The notes below the pieces were generated by a model, which searched no databases, had not been told where the DNA came from, and saw nothing but the letters and a program-made list of their open reading frames with translations. Shown here piece after piece: positions 55,129-64,000 of a stretch of DNA of 64,000 bases (within the stretch, counting starts at the first letter, position 1; every line of letters begins with the position of its first letter). Source of the stretch: Chitinophagaceae bacterium (GTDB taxonomy: Bacteria > Bacteroidota > Bacteroidia > Chitinophagales > Chitinophagaceae); NCBI GenBank assembly GCA_027486835.1, contig JAIXOJ010000010.1, forward strand, positions 55,791 through 119,790, in the 5' to 3' direction. Made by a program: the position numbers and the translations under genes.

Positions 55129-56406
55129 TTAGTTGTCCTCAATTTCATACTCTTTCAACTTTCTGTATAGCGTCCGTTCACTAATGCCCAGATCTACACT
55201 GGCATCTTTACGTTTGCCTTTGTGTTTTTTAAGTGCTTTAATAATCAGTTCTTTTTCTAAAGTTACTATGTTAAGCATGTCATCTACTTCTTCATGAAGC
55301 ATGATATCCTCTTGATTGAGCAAAACCGGTTGTCCAGAGGCATCTGTATAAAACGAAGATTGTAGATTTCCGTTTTGCCCATTCATCATGGTATTGTGGT
55401 CAATCGCCAATTCGCCATCGAATGATTTATTGCCATCTCCTTTGAGTTGAGCCGCAATTGAGTTAGCATTCATGGATGGATTTTTTAAGATTTCCACAAA
55501 CATTTTTTTCAGCTCTGTTACATCTTTTTTCATGTCGAAAAATAGTTTGTAAAGAATTTCTCTTTCATTCGCAAATTCAGCCGTTTGGTTGGCTTCGCTA
55601 GCAAGGATGGGCATTCTGTTTACTGAGCGATCGGGAAGAAACTTCTTTAAACTGGCAGCAGTAATAAGATTACTAGTACTTAGTACAGAAATCTGCTCGG
55701 CAAGGTTTTTTAGTTCTCTCACGTTCCCTGGAAAGGAATAATTAATCAATAAGCCCTTGGCTTCATCGTCTAATTGTACAGGCGCAGTTTTATATTTTTC
55801 AGCAAAATCCACTACAAATTTTCTAAAGAGTAAGGCAATATCATCTTTGCGGTCCCTAAGTGCAGGCATTCTTATGGGTACTGTACTTAACCGATAGTAA
55901 AGGTCTTGTCTAAAACGACCTTTTTCTGCAAAGTCCAATAATTCTCGGTTGGTAGCTGCAATTACACGCACGTCCGTCTTTTGAACCTTTGAAGAACCCA
56001 CCCTTATAAATTCCCCTGTTTCTAACACCCTTAACAATCGAGCTTGAGTGCCAAGCGGCATTTCTCCAATTTCATCCAAGAAGATAGTACCTCCCGTTAC
56101 TGTTTCAAAATATCCTTTACGGCTATCAACGGCACCAGTGAATGCCCCTTTTTCATGCCCAAACAATTCACTGTCGATGGTGCCCTCTGGTATGGCACCA
56201 CAGTTTAAAGCAATAAAGGGATTGTGTTTTCTGGATGAAGAAGCATGGATAATTTGAGAAATTACTTCCTTTCCCACACCGCTTTCCCCCACCACTAGGA
56301 CCGTTAAATCAGTAGCAGCCACCTGTACTGCTGTATTAAGTGCGTGGTTAAGTGCAGGCGTATTGCCTATAATTCCAAATCTATTTTTAATACTTTGTAA
56401 ATCCAT
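55129..56406 (-). CDS. Sigma-54-interacting AAA+ regulator with Fis-type HTH, no receiver domain
   Basis: Enhancer-binding-type transcriptional activator, 425 residues. AAA+ domain begins almost at the N-terminus: Walker A GESGVGKE (40-47), GAFTGA sigma-54 contact loop (87-92), Walker B TIFLDE (107-112), then [27 protein letters not shown] (sensor region) and [22 protein letters not shown]. The C-terminus (about 385-425) is a Fis-type helix-turn-helix ([35 protein letters not shown]). There is no N-terminal receiver, PAS or GAF domain, so activity must be set by expression or another partner. First member of the lptE/secG transcript, 12 bp after miaB. Confidence 0.93.
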   Translation of the reverse strand: MDLQSIKNRFGIIGNTPALNHALNTAVQVAATDLTVLVVGESGVGKEVISQIIHASSSRKHNPFIALNCGAIPEGTIDSELFGHEKGAFTGAVDSRKGYFETVTGGTIFLDEIGEMPLGTQARLLRVLETGEFIRVGSSKVQKTDVRVIAATNRELLDFAEKGRFRQDLYYRLSTVPIRMPALRDRKDDIALLFRKFVVDFAEKYKTAPVQLDDEAKGLLINYSFPGNVRELKNLAEQISVLSTSNLITAASLKKFLPDRSVNRMPILASEANQTAEFANEREILYKLFFDMKKDVTELKKMFVEILKNPSMNANSIAAQLKGDGNKSFDGELAIDHNTMMNGQNGNLQSSFYTDASGQPVLLNQEDIMLHEEVDDMLNIVTLEKELIIKALKKHKGKRKDASVDLGISERTLYRKLKEYEIEDN

Positions 56407-56418
56407 TGTTTTACTGAG

Positions 56419-57852
56419 TTAATTGTTATTAATTAATATTTCTCCTAAGAGTGTAGCACGAGTGCAGTTAGTTATTTTCACCAAGACATAATCGCCCTTT
56501 TGCAATTCCTTAGTACCCTTTTTAAACACAACGTGTTTGTTTTGGGGTGTTCTTCCAGTCCAGTCTTCAGCGCTCCTTTTACTATCGCCCTCAATGAGAA
56601 CTTTGAAAACTTGACCTATGTCGTTCAAATTGCCTTTAGTAGACAGTTTTCCTTGCAAGTCCACAATTTCCTGTAGCCTACGCTTTTTCACCTCCATAGG
56701 CACATCATCTTCAAAACGCTTAGCGGCCAAAGTGCCGGGCCTTTCGCTATAGATGTACATGTAGCTCATGTCATATCCACAGTATTCCATGGCTGAAAGT
56801 GTTTCTTGGTGGTCTTCTTCCGTTTCTGTGCAAAAACCTGCAATGATGTCTGCAGTTAAGGTACAGTCTGGCAAGATTTGCTTGATTTTATCCACTTTAG
56901 CCAGATACCATTCCCTAGAATAGGTTCTATTCATTAATTGAAGTAAACGAGTACTACCGCTCTGAATGGGTAAATGAATGTGGTTGCATATATTTTCAAA
57001 TCGAGCCATTACATGAAGTACATCATCTGTAATGTCTTTTGGGTGTGAAGTACTAAAACGAACCCTCAATAAGGGGCTAATTGAAGCTACCCGTTCAAGT
57101 AAATCAGCAAAGGTTACGGCTGTTTTAGTGTCATCATTATACCAATAATAGCTATCAACGTTTTGTCCAAGAAGGGTAATTTCTTTAAATCCATTTTTGT
57201 GGAATAGCTCTTCAGATTCGGCAATGATGGAATGGGGATCACGGCTGCGTTCCCTGCCTCTTGTAAAAGGAACTACGCAGAAGCTGCACATGTTATTACA
57301 GCCTCTCATTATGGATACAAATGCACTTACTCCATTGCTGTCCAGTCTAACCGGGGAAATATCTGCGTAGGTTTCCTCACGACTTAAGAGTACGTTTACT
57401 GCTTTTTGGCCTGTTTCAGCTTTTTCAATTAATGCAGGAAGGCTGCGATAACTATCTGGCCCAACTACAATATCGACCAGTTTTTCCTCCTCCAATAATT
57501 TGGATTTCAAGCGTTCGGCCATACAGCCCAGCACGCCTACAAGCACCCCCTTCCTGTTTTCTTTTAGCTTTCTAAATTCTGTTAAACGTTTGCGTACGGT
57601 AGCCTCTGCTTTCTCCCGAATACTACATGTATTCACAAATATTAAATCGGCTTCTTCCAAGTTTTTGGTAGCGCCATATCCACCTTTTTGTAAGATAGAT
57701 GCTACAATTTCTGTGTCGCTAAAGTTCATGGCACAACCGTAGCTTTCAATATAAAAATGTTTTTTAAAAGCACCGATGGGTGAAATCGGCTCGAAGGCTT
57801 CACCTTGCCGTATTTCATCATGTACCTTGCCCTCAATTGCTAATAACTCCAT
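56419..57852 (-). CDS. miaB: tRNA-2-methylthio-N6-dimethylallyladenosine synthase MiaB
   Basis: Radical-SAM methylthiotransferase that modifies tRNA adenosine 37, 477 residues. N-terminal UPF0004 domain with three cluster cysteines: Cys40 ([10 protein letters not shown]), Cys76 ([12 protein letters not shown]) and Cys110 ([10 protein letters not shown]). Radical SAM CxxxCxx[11 protein letters not shown] (185, 189, 192), then [32 protein letters not shown] and [19 protein letters not shown] are typical of the family. C-terminal TRAM domain about 410-477 ([11 protein letters not shown]...ATLLGEIL). An ordinary housekeeping gene, at the head of the - strand block. Confidence 0.97.
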   Translation of the reverse strand: MELLAIEGKVHDEIRQGEAFEPISPIGAFKKHFYIESYGCAMNFSDTEIVASILQKGGYGATKNLEEADLIFVNTCSIREKAEATVRKRLTEFRKLKENRKGVLVGVLGCMAERLKSKLLEEEKLVDIVVGPDSYRSLPALIEKAETGQKAVNVLLSREETYADISPVRLDSNGVSAFVSIMRGCNNMCSFCVVPFTRGRERSRDPHSIIAESEELFHKNGFKEITLLGQNVDSYYWYNDDTKTAVTFADLLERVASISPLLRVRFSTSHPKDITDDVLHVMARFENICNHIHLPIQSGSTRLLQLMNRTYSREWYLAKVDKIKQILPDCTLTADIIAGFCTETEEDHQETLSAMEYCGYDMSYMYIYSERPGTLAAKRFEDDVPMEVKKRRLQEIVDLQGKLSTKGNLNDIGQVFKVLIEGDSKRSAEDWTGRTPQNKHVVFKKGTKELQKGDYVLVKITNCTRATLLGEILINNN

Positions 57853-58430
57853 TAAAAATTCTATTTAAACAGCGAAAATAGTGAATTAATGTCAGTTTGG
57901 CAGCGTAATTATAGTTGTTCTCACTTTTTTGTCAGAGGATAAGCTGCTTGAAGGCAAGGTGTTTATCCACAGAAGGATGTAATCGGGAAAAAAGACGGAG
58001 AGCTTACATTACTGAATGAAGCCCTACTTTTTGCTTTTAATGAATGCACAAATGAATTTTGTTCTCCTTTTTTATTATTGGAAAAAATAATTCGGTGTAA
58101 CTGAATAACAATATTTAGTTGCCGATTTGTGCATTGCTGGCGACAATAGAAAATGGATAATTTCTTGACGAAATTCTTTATCGCTTTTCCCTTATATGCG
58201 TAGCAATTGTATTAATTATATGTAAGTATAAAAATGGAAATAAATTGACCTTAACTAATACAAAACTAGGAACGTATTTTCCCACTCAAAGCAAGTAAAG
58301 TTATTTCGCAAAGTGCGTAATGTGTGGGTTATAATGGGGCAAAATATTTCATTTTAAGAAAGCTAAAACTAGGCGGATAAATGGGATATTAAATTAACCC
58401 TTATTGCTTCATTTTTAGACGAGTTCCTGA
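57853..58430. other. 578-bp intergenic stretch, nothing recognised
   Basis: Lies upstream of miaB and downstream of the anti-sigma gene (both on the - strand). The miaB promoter should be near the left end: a -7-like TATTTTCG on the - strand is close to, but not equal to, TAnnTTTG. No gene, RNA or terminator identified. Confidence 0.4.
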
Positions 58431-59669
58431 CTAATCTAATGGTATTTCCACCAGTTGCTTCTTCTTATCACCAGACCAAGTGGGGCCTTCGGTAATAATT
58501 TGAAGTATAGCATTCCTGCTTTTTTTATCCAATTCATTGGAGAGTTTTACACGTTCAGGATTACCCTTATCGCTAAGGGAAAATTCCACCACCAAACTTT
58601 TAATTGGCTGCCCCTTTTTGTCTATTAACGGGGATAAACCTCCCAGTTTATTTTTAATTTGATCATTGATGTATTCTTTATATTTTGGCCAGCCTACATT
58701 TGGTGTAAGTAGGGGTGCTTGTGGCTTTGCGTTAGTAGCTGGTGGTGTAACGGCTGTCGTGATCAAGGGAGCCTTTATTTCTATTTGCGCAGGCGCAGCC
58801 GCTACAACCACTTCCCTTGGTTTCACGGTTTGTTTGTCATCTGCAGCAATAAAATTGTTGTTTGTAACTTGTGGTTTACTTGATTTGGCTATTAGTTTTT
58901 TTGATTTTGCTGCTGGAGGATCAAAACGATTTGAATTCGTACTAACAATATTTCCATTGTTGGTGATACCCTCTAAGATGGGTTTACTTTTTTTGGCTTC
59001 GTTTAATTGGTCTTTAACAGGCGCACTTACCACAGATTCTTTGGCCATTGCATCTGCATGAATATTTGCTTTTTTGTTGGCTTCTTTTACAGAAATGGAC
59101 ATATCATTTACCGCAAGAGCTGTAGAGTCGGTAGCTGGTGCAGGTGTAGTCGGTTGTGCTACAGTAGCCGCTTTTACGCTAGGATTAGGAATAGCGGTTT
59201 GATTACTGGCAATACTTGTATTAACGGAATCATTTACCGTACTTAAAGAGTCTAACGGTGGCGTAACAGCGGTATTATTAGGTGTAGTTGGCGGTGTAGG
59301 TAGGGTAGCGGGGGTGTTCTTTACCTGTGCGGGGGAGTTGTCGGCAAGTTGAACACGGTAGAAAATGGTGCCTATTAGAACTACCGCTAATATTGATGCG
59401 GCAATAGCTATATAGCGATAATTGATACGAATGCTTACCGGTGATGTTTTCTCCTGTATTTGGCTACCAACCTGTTGTTCAATATCCGATAAATGTTTGG
59501 TTGCTTGGGTCATATCTGCATTCATGTATCCTTCCAAAGCATCGGCCATAAAAGGATCCATTTGCATTTCTTGCTCAAAGGCATACATCTCTTTGGAAGA
59601 CATTTTGCCAAGAACATATTTTTCAATACGCTCGTCTTTGTACATTGGTATGTTAGGCTGACTATCCAT
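58431..59669 (-). CDS. Putative membrane anti-sigma factor with TonB-like C-terminal domain
   Basis: Single-pass membrane protein, 412 residues, coupled to the ECF sigma factor by an 8-bp overlap. Cytoplasmic N-terminus about 1-80 (DERIEKYVLGKMSSKEMYAFEQEM), similar to anti-sigma N-termini in Bacteroidetes; membrane helix about 85-104 (YIAIAASILAVVLIGTIFY); a long Pro/Thr/Ala-rich periplasmic linker about 110-335; and a C-terminal domain about 340-412 (WPKYKEYINDQIKNKLGGL, SLVVEFSLSDKGNPERVKLS) resembling the TonB C-terminal/energy-transducer fold. Presumed to hold the sigma factor and respond to an envelope signal. No zinc-finger Cys/His motif is visible. Confidence 0.78.
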   Translation of the reverse strand: MDSQPNIPMYKDERIEKYVLGKMSSKEMYAFEQEMQMDPFMADALEGYMNADMTQATKHLSDIEQQVGSQIQEKTSPVSIRINYRYIAIAASILAVVLIGTIFYRVQLADNSPAQVKNTPATLPTPPTTPNNTAVTPPLDSLSTVNDSVNTSIASNQTAIPNPSVKAATVAQPTTPAPATDSTALAVNDMSISVKEANKKANIHADAMAKESVVSAPVKDQLNEAKKSKPILEGITNNGNIVSTNSNRFDPPAAKSKKLIAKSSKPQVTNNNFIAADDKQTVKPREVVVAAAPAQIEIKAPLITTAVTPPATNAKPQAPLLTPNVGWPKYKEYINDQIKNKLGGLSPLIDKKGQPIKSLVVEFSLSDKGNPERVKLSNELDKKSRNAILQIITEGPTWSGDKKKQLVEIPLD

Positions 59670-60228
59670 GCTTTTCCATGCAGATTTTTAAATTACGTTT
59701 ACCATTTTGAATCAAACTGCGCACTTTGTTCCATTCCAAACCCGTTAAACCAGCAATTTCTTGGTAGCACTTTCTTTCCAAATAAAACAACTGGATACTC
59801 CTCTGTTGTTCTTTTTGTAACTGATTGATGCAATTTTCCAGTGTTAACAATTTCTTTTCTTTAGTTAATGCTTCTTCCAGATGCAACGAAGCGTCAGATT
59901 GCATAAATGAAAAATCGTCAATAGAGGCAAAAGTATTGTTACTGTGTTTTCGTAGCTCCATGAGGCAATGATTTTTAGCTAATACGTATAGCCAGCTTTT
60001 AAAATTGCTCACTTCATGAACGTGTAGTTTTTTTACCAACGACTCGTAAATATCAACAACCGCATCTTTAGCTGTTTCTTGATTTTTGAGGTATTTCATA
60101 CAAACACCGTAGAGCATTTCTGCATAGCGTAAATACAAAGCAGCCAATAAAGATTGGTTTTTTTGTTGCTTATACTCATGCAACAACTGTTCATCTGTAA
60201 GCTGGTTGTATGAATGATTGTCTGTCAT
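59662..60228 (-). CDS. ECF-type RNA polymerase sigma factor
   Basis: Extracytoplasmic-function sigma factor, 188 residues. Region 2 about 20-90 (LAALYLRYAEMLYGVCMKYL, AKDAVVDIYESLVKKL, FKSWLYVLAKNHCLMELRK) and region 4 about 125-185 (LENCINQLQKEQQRSIQLFY, YQEIAGLTGLEWNKVRSLIQNGKRNL). It overlaps the membrane anti-sigma gene by 8 bp, so the pair is translated together. The trigger and regulon are unknown; a 312-bp gene-free gap lies upstream. Confidence 0.93.
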   Translation of the reverse strand: MTDNHSYNQLTDEQLLHEYKQQKNQSLLAALYLRYAEMLYGVCMKYLKNQETAKDAVVDIYESLVKKLHVHEVSNFKSWLYVLAKNHCLMELRKHSNNTFASIDDFSFMQSDASLHLEEALTKEKKLLTLENCINQLQKEQQRSIQLFYLERKCYQEIAGLTGLEWNKVRSLIQNGKRNLKICMEKHG

Positions 60229-60540
60229 GCAAAATGGGTTACGGGCTAAAATAACGGGAAATTAAGATAGCGTGGTAAATTAGTTGTATTACAAAGTGAG
60301 GGAAGTAATTTACTTTACTACTTATAATACAGTTTTCAGAGCAGTTGGCTAGGATGTTATGAATGCATAAATGCTATGAACACTGAGCAGCCTTTGCTTT
60401 TGAAACAGCTACTTTTATGTAAAACGCAAATCGGGAGATTTGTAATCGTTGCTGTGTGGTCAGGAGAAGTATTTGGGGCAGAATGGCTGAAGCTTCACTC
60501 ATGTTCTTGCCAAAGTGTAACACAATAATTAGGTACAGTT
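60229..60540. other. 312-bp intergenic stretch
   Basis: Between the ECF sigma gene and the Rpn-like gene (both - strand). Probably holds the sigma promoter; no distinct element recognised. Confidence 0.35.
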
Positions 60541-61386
60541 TTAATCCGTTGTACTTCGCAATTGTTCAATCTGTTCAAGCGTTAAATCTGTCATTTGAGC
60601 AATAAATTCATTTTTAGAACCTGCTACAATCATTTTTTTAGCAATTTCCACATTCCTTTCCCGCCTAGCAGTATAACTGACACTGTTTTCAATGCGTCTA
60701 TTTTCTTGAAAACGATCATACAGTTTCTTTTCTTCATCGGACAAATTTTCGTAACGTAGTTTTTCTTTGGCTTTGTCTAATCCTTTTGCTTTGAAGCTAT
60801 CTTTTATTTCGCTGTTTTTGAGAAAATATACCCACTCGTCAAGCGAATCTTTGGCAAGATCATTAAAATTGTTCACTTTCAGGATGTAGTACTTGGGGAA
60901 AATATCCGACACCTGTTCTATTTTGAAATCTTGTTTTTGCAAAGGAGTGGGTAGTAAAATATCCTTTTCGTGTAAACCAATAAACTCCCCATTGTATTCA
61001 TAAAGATAATCTTTTCCTTGTCCTAAACCAAAATAGACGATGTTGATAGAATAGATTTTTTTGATAGTACCATAAGGCTCTCCTTCTTTTATATATTCTG
61101 TAACGAGCTTGGAAACGCCGTATAGCATTCGATGGAAATAATCTATTTCTGAGTCATTCTGAACCTCGACTAACATCAATTCACTATTTTGACTTTTTAC
61201 GAGGATATCTACTCGGTTGTACTTATCGTATTCGTCTTGTTTATTTCCTTCGCTTTCTAAAATGCCTTCAATCGTTACGTCAAAACGAAGTAACTCAGAT
61301 AAAAAACCTTCTAGGATATCAAAATTAGCTTTGTGGCAAAGCAACTTCTTCATTGCCCAATCGAAACGAATTAGTTTCTTTCTCAT
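60541..61386 (-). CDS. Rpn/PD-(D/E)XK nuclease family protein 1
   Basis: Likely member of the Rpn family (recombination-promoting nuclease/putative transposase, PD-(D/E)XK fold). The start at 61386 (MRKKLIRFDWAMKKLLCHKANFD) is chosen over 61464 because intact Rpn proteins begin here (FDxAFKxLLxxxxN). 281 residues. Active-site-like motif YNRVDILVKSQNSELMLVEVQND (about 86-108): D in RVDIL and the E-V-Q of VEVQ, the usual D...ExQ pattern. The C-terminal helical tail KKMIVAGSKNEFIAQMTDLT then LEQIEQLR matches the end of the other two Rpn genes at 62260 and 63334. Role uncertain: DNA rearrangement or defence. Confidence 0.82.
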   Translation of the reverse strand: MRKKLIRFDWAMKKLLCHKANFDILEGFLSELLRFDVTIEGILESEGNKQDEYDKYNRVDILVKSQNSELMLVEVQNDSEIDYFHRMLYGVSKLVTEYIKEGEPYGTIKKIYSINIVYFGLGQGKDYLYEYNGEFIGLHEKDILLPTPLQKQDFKIEQVSDIFPKYYILKVNNFNDLAKDSLDEWVYFLKNSEIKDSFKAKGLDKAKEKLRYENLSDEEKKLYDRFQENRRIENSVSYTARRERNVEIAKKMIVAGSKNEFIAQMTDLTLEQIEQLRSTTD

Positions 61387-61544
61387 TTCTTTTGAAGATT
61401 TTTGATAGAATTCTTTTACAAAATACCATAATGACACGATAAATAGTATTCCTCTTTCTGGCAAGGAGGGAATTGAATATCCTAGTTATTTGATTAGAAG
61501 ACATGCTGTTTTGGGAAATAGGAGGGTGGGGTAGGCCTACTCAT

Positions 61545-61775
61545 TTATTTGTTTCTATAATAAGCCCCAATTGCTCCCATTGCTATAAAACCAACGCCCA
61601 TGCCGATTGCTCCGCCAATCTCCAAAGCGTTATACAATTTACCGATTCCAGCACCAATGAACATGCATCCAACAAATACTAACCCTCCAATTGAGGAACC
61701 CGTTTTCTTTTTTTCTTCTTCCATTTCTTTTCTTTTAAGTAAATTATTTTCTATTCTTCTTTGATGATGCCCCAT
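61545..61775 (-). CDS. Small two-helix membrane protein
   Basis: Predicted 76-residue protein with two glycine-rich hydrophobic segments (IGGLVFVGCMFIGAGIGKLY and GGAIGMGVGFIAMGAIGAYY) and a charged cytoplasmic N-terminus (EEEKKKT). An internal ATG (MEEEKKKTGSS) at residue 18 may be the true start. No known family recognised; it could be a chance frame, but the composition and helix pattern look genuine. Lies among Rpn genes. Confidence 0.55.
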   Translation of the reverse strand: MGHHQRRIENNLLKRKEMEEEKKKTGSSIGGLVFVGCMFIGAGIGKLYNALEIGGAIGMGVGFIAMGAIGAYYRNK

Positions 61776-62259
61776 TCTTTTAGTGGAAACTATTTTCGAC
61801 TTGCCGACTAAAGAAAACGTAAAGCTCGGTGGGATTTAATTTTTACAATAGTAGTTTACAAATAAGAAGCCTTTTTACAATGAAGTGACCATTATCAATA
61901 CGGGCATTGAGTTCTTTTGATAAAAGAAAACTAATTGTATTTCACCAATTCACTCGCATCTAAAATAAGGGAAAACTTTTTTAAATACAAATTTTAGCGT
62001 GTTTTCTTGTTTGTTGTGTTTATTGGGCGCTACATCATAAGCCTTTTTTGATTAAAATGTTATGTAAGGTTTAGTTTGGGATTGTTGTGGCAAAGTATGG
62101 AGACGTAACCCGAACGGGGATAAATTGAAATCCAATTAAACCTAGATGCGTAACGCCAACAAAACTTTTCCTTTATTTGCAACACCACCCTAAACTTAAA
62201 TTGTAGAATAAAGGAAGTTTTAATTCGTATCAATATTTTCAATTAATAATTTCGATTAC
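61776..62259 (+). promoter_or_regulatory. Upstream region of Rpn gene 2 with a motif shared by gene 3
   Basis: About 480 gene-free bp. It contains TTTCCTTTATTTGCAA (about 62167-62182), repeated exactly upstream of Rpn gene 3 at about 63211-63226. TTTATTTG is one base from the Bacteroidetes -7 consensus TAnnTTTG, so it may be a shared promoter or a footprint of duplication. Confidence 0.45.
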
Positions 62260-63108
62260 ATGGCACTCGCAAGATTGGACAACGAAGTATTCTTCAAAAA
62301 AGCTTTTACGGACGAAATCGTGTTTAAAGCCTTCGTGCATGACATTGTAGGCATCAACATCTTGCCCGACAAGATTGAAACAGAGAAGTCCTTTGCCCCA
62401 ATATTGGGCAATGTCAATTTCCGATACGACATTTTTGCCGAGGACAGTATTAACCGAGTAATTGTAGAAATACAGAAGGTGGAGTACGGTCATAATTTCA
62501 ACCGTTTTCTCCACTATCATTACCAAGCTATAGCTGAGCAGCAACGTAGCTCCGATGATTATACTATAGATAAGACTGTTTACACTATCGTGTTGATGAC
62601 TGCACCCTACAAGAGAAACAAGATAACAGGGAACTTATATAAAGATGAAGTATTAATTTCAAAGTCGAACCCCTATAATTTACAAGGAATTGAGCGAAAG
62701 ATGTACAATCACGAAATGATATTCCTGAACCCTAACTACAAAGGCGAGGGAACGCCGGTCAACTATCGGGATTGGTTAGACCTAATTTACGAAAGCATTC
62801 ACAACCCAACCCAACCAACAATAAACTTGGGCAATCTTGGTATAAAACGCGCCTCTGAATTAGTGAATACCAACAATATTGACCCTTATGAATGGGAAGA
62901 ATCTAAGCTTGAAGTAACCAAAAAGAAAGTATTGGTGGAAGAGCGGGAAGAGGGTAAAGACGAAGGAATAGAAATAGGATTAAAACTAGTTGCCATCAAA
63001 GCAATTAAAAAAGGCATGGACAATGAAAGCATTATTGAATTAACTGGCCTCACTTATAACCAAATCATCCAATTAAGAACAGAAAATAAGAATGAAACGA
63101 ACGAATAA
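62260..63108 (+). CDS. Rpn/PD-(D/E)XK nuclease family protein 2
   Basis: 282-residue Rpn-type protein, intact. Starts MALARLDNEVFFKKAFTDE, an Rpn-typical beginning. Active-site-like residues: YDIFAEDS (Asp in the RYDIF strand) and VIVEIQKVEY (the ExQ motif), then HYHYQAIAEQQ and PNYRDWLDLIYESI-type regions. C-terminal tail (KKGMDNESIIELTGLTYNQI) parallels Rpn gene 1. The next gene at 63334 is a tandem copy. Confidence 0.85.
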   Translation: MALARLDNEVFFKKAFTDEIVFKAFVHDIVGINILPDKIETEKSFAPILGNVNFRYDIFAEDSINRVIVEIQKVEYGHNFNRFLHYHYQAIAEQQRSSDDYTIDKTVYTIVLMTAPYKRNKITGNLYKDEVLISKSNPYNLQGIERKMYNHEMIFLNPNYKGEGTPVNYRDWLDLIYESIHNPTQPTINLGNLGIKRASELVNTNNIDPYEWEESKLEVTKKKVLVEEREEGKDEGIEIGLKLVAIKAIKKGMDNESIIELTGLTYNQIIQLRTENKNETNE

Positions 63109-63333
63109 AATGGAAAGTAGAAATCTATATCTAGCCCATAAAATGCAGCGCATACCCCCACACAAATCCTATCCATCCCAAAATCAAAAATCATTGTTCA
63201 AACATTATATAATAACCTTTCCTTTATTTGCAAGGTTTCCAAATGCAATATTGCTTTTGTGAATTAAGGCACAAGGTTAATAACAGTAGCGTTTGGCACA
63301 AGACCTATCCCCTACAAAGAAACAAATTTCATT

Positions 63334-64000
63334 ATGGCACTCGCAAGATTGGACAACGAAGTATTTTTCAAAAAAGCTTTTACGGACGAAATCGTGTTTA
63401 AAGCCTTCGTGCATGATATAGTAGGCATTAACATCTTGCCCGACAAGATTGAAACAGAGAAGTCTTTTGCCCCTAAGTTTGGAAATATAGACTTCAAGTA
63501 TGACATTTTTGCCGAAGACAGCACCAATAAAGTGATTGTGGAGATACAAAAAGTGCAATATGACCACAATTTTGATCGATTTATGCACTATCACTATCAA
63601 GCGATTACAGAGCAGCAACGAAATTTTAATGATTATAAGGTAGATAGAACCGTTTATACCATTGTAGTGATGACTGCGAAATATCATCGTCACAGGGAAA
63701 CGGATGAACTTTATGAAGACGAGGTATTGATTTCAAAATCGAATCCATATAATCTGAAAGGTTTAGAGCGTAAAATATTTAACCATGAACTGATATTATT
63801 GAACCCTAACTACAAAGGTGAAGGCACATCACCCAATTATCGAGATTGGTTAGATTTGATTTATGAAAGTATCTACCACCCCCACCACCCTGGAATCAAT
63901 TTGAGCAATCTTGGGATTAAAAGGGCATCTGAATTAGTAGATGTCACCAATATAAATTCTGCTGAATGGGAAGCCTCTAAATTAGCCGCTTCTTTTTTAA
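63334..64000 (+). CDS. Rpn/PD-(D/E)XK nuclease family protein 3 (3' end outside window)
   Basis: Tandem copy of the gene at 62260, open to the right edge (222 codons visible, no stop). The first 140 bp or so are nearly identical to copy 2 at nucleotide level, whereas the rest has clearly diverged (for example FDRFMHYHYQAITEQQRN against FNRFLHYHYQAIAEQQRS). The active-site motifs YDIFAEDS and VIVEIQKVQY are kept. Starts at ATG 63334 with the same MALARLDNEV beginning. Confidence 0.85.
   Translation, partial: MALARLDNEVFFKKAFTDEIVFKAFVHDIVGINILPDKIETEKSFAPKFGNIDFKYDIFAEDSTNKVIVEIQKVQYDHNFDRFMHYHYQAITEQQRNFNDYKVDRTVYTIVVMTAKYHRHRETDELYEDEVLISKSNPYNLKGLERKIFNHELILLNPNYKGEGTSPNYRDWLDLIYESIYHPHHPGINLSNLGIKRASELVDVTNINSAEWEASKLAASFL

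Overview
The window looks like a Bacteroidetes chromosome, most likely a Chitinophagaceae-type soil or freshwater bacterium. The evidence is type IX secretion (T9SS) C-terminal sorting domains, a core block in the order miaB / sigma-54-type regulator / lptE / secG / mltG, PL8 and GH3 enzymes of Bacteroidetes type, and almost no Shine-Dalgarno signals. All identifications rest on motif recognition by eye; no database search was run.

Left part (about 1-45 kb): a carbohydrate-degradation island, almost entirely on the + strand. It opens with a tight trio (GH3 cut by the window edge, PL8-type lyase, heparinase II/III-like lyase). Then come four paralogous right-handed beta-helix proteins (6699, 10983, 23616, 37668) interleaved with a second GH3, an IclR regulator on the - strand, a fifth unrelated T9SS beta-helix protein, a catabolic cassette (UxuA-like mannonate dehydratase, SMP-30 lactonase, SDR dehydrogenase), three GH28 enzymes (two of them a tandem duplicate), a GH43 with a Tat-like leader and a second IclR regulator. 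The likely target is a uronic-acid-containing polysaccharide. Surface enzymes would be exported by T9SS, lyases and glycosidases would act in the periplasm, and released aldonates or uronates would be taken to 2-keto-3-deoxygluconate, possibly sensed by the IclR proteins. No SusC/SusD pair is present in the window.

Between these genes lie decayed remnants (Fe-S oxidoreductase, acyltransferase 3, glycosidase tail, REP-type transposase) and unusual repeat structures. Two arrays with an exact 41-bp period each directly follow one of the two T9SS beta-helix paralogs. Two arrays have an exact 21-bp period, and one of them contains a 34-bp C/G palindrome. There is also a dispersed 33-bp palindrome in two copies and a REP-like element.

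Middle (45-48.4 kb): a lipoprotein of unknown function, a lysine-rich protein of unknown function and the 22-unit 21-bp array. Right part (48.4-60.2 kb): conserved housekeeping genes, with rbfA and a LolC/E-type permease on +, and YihY/BrkB, mltG, secG, a conserved hypothetical, lptE, a sigma-54-type activator, miaB and an ECF sigma/anti-sigma pair on -. The right edge (60.5-64 kb) carries three Rpn/PD-(D/E)XK-type genes, two of them recent tandem copies, the last cut by the window end.
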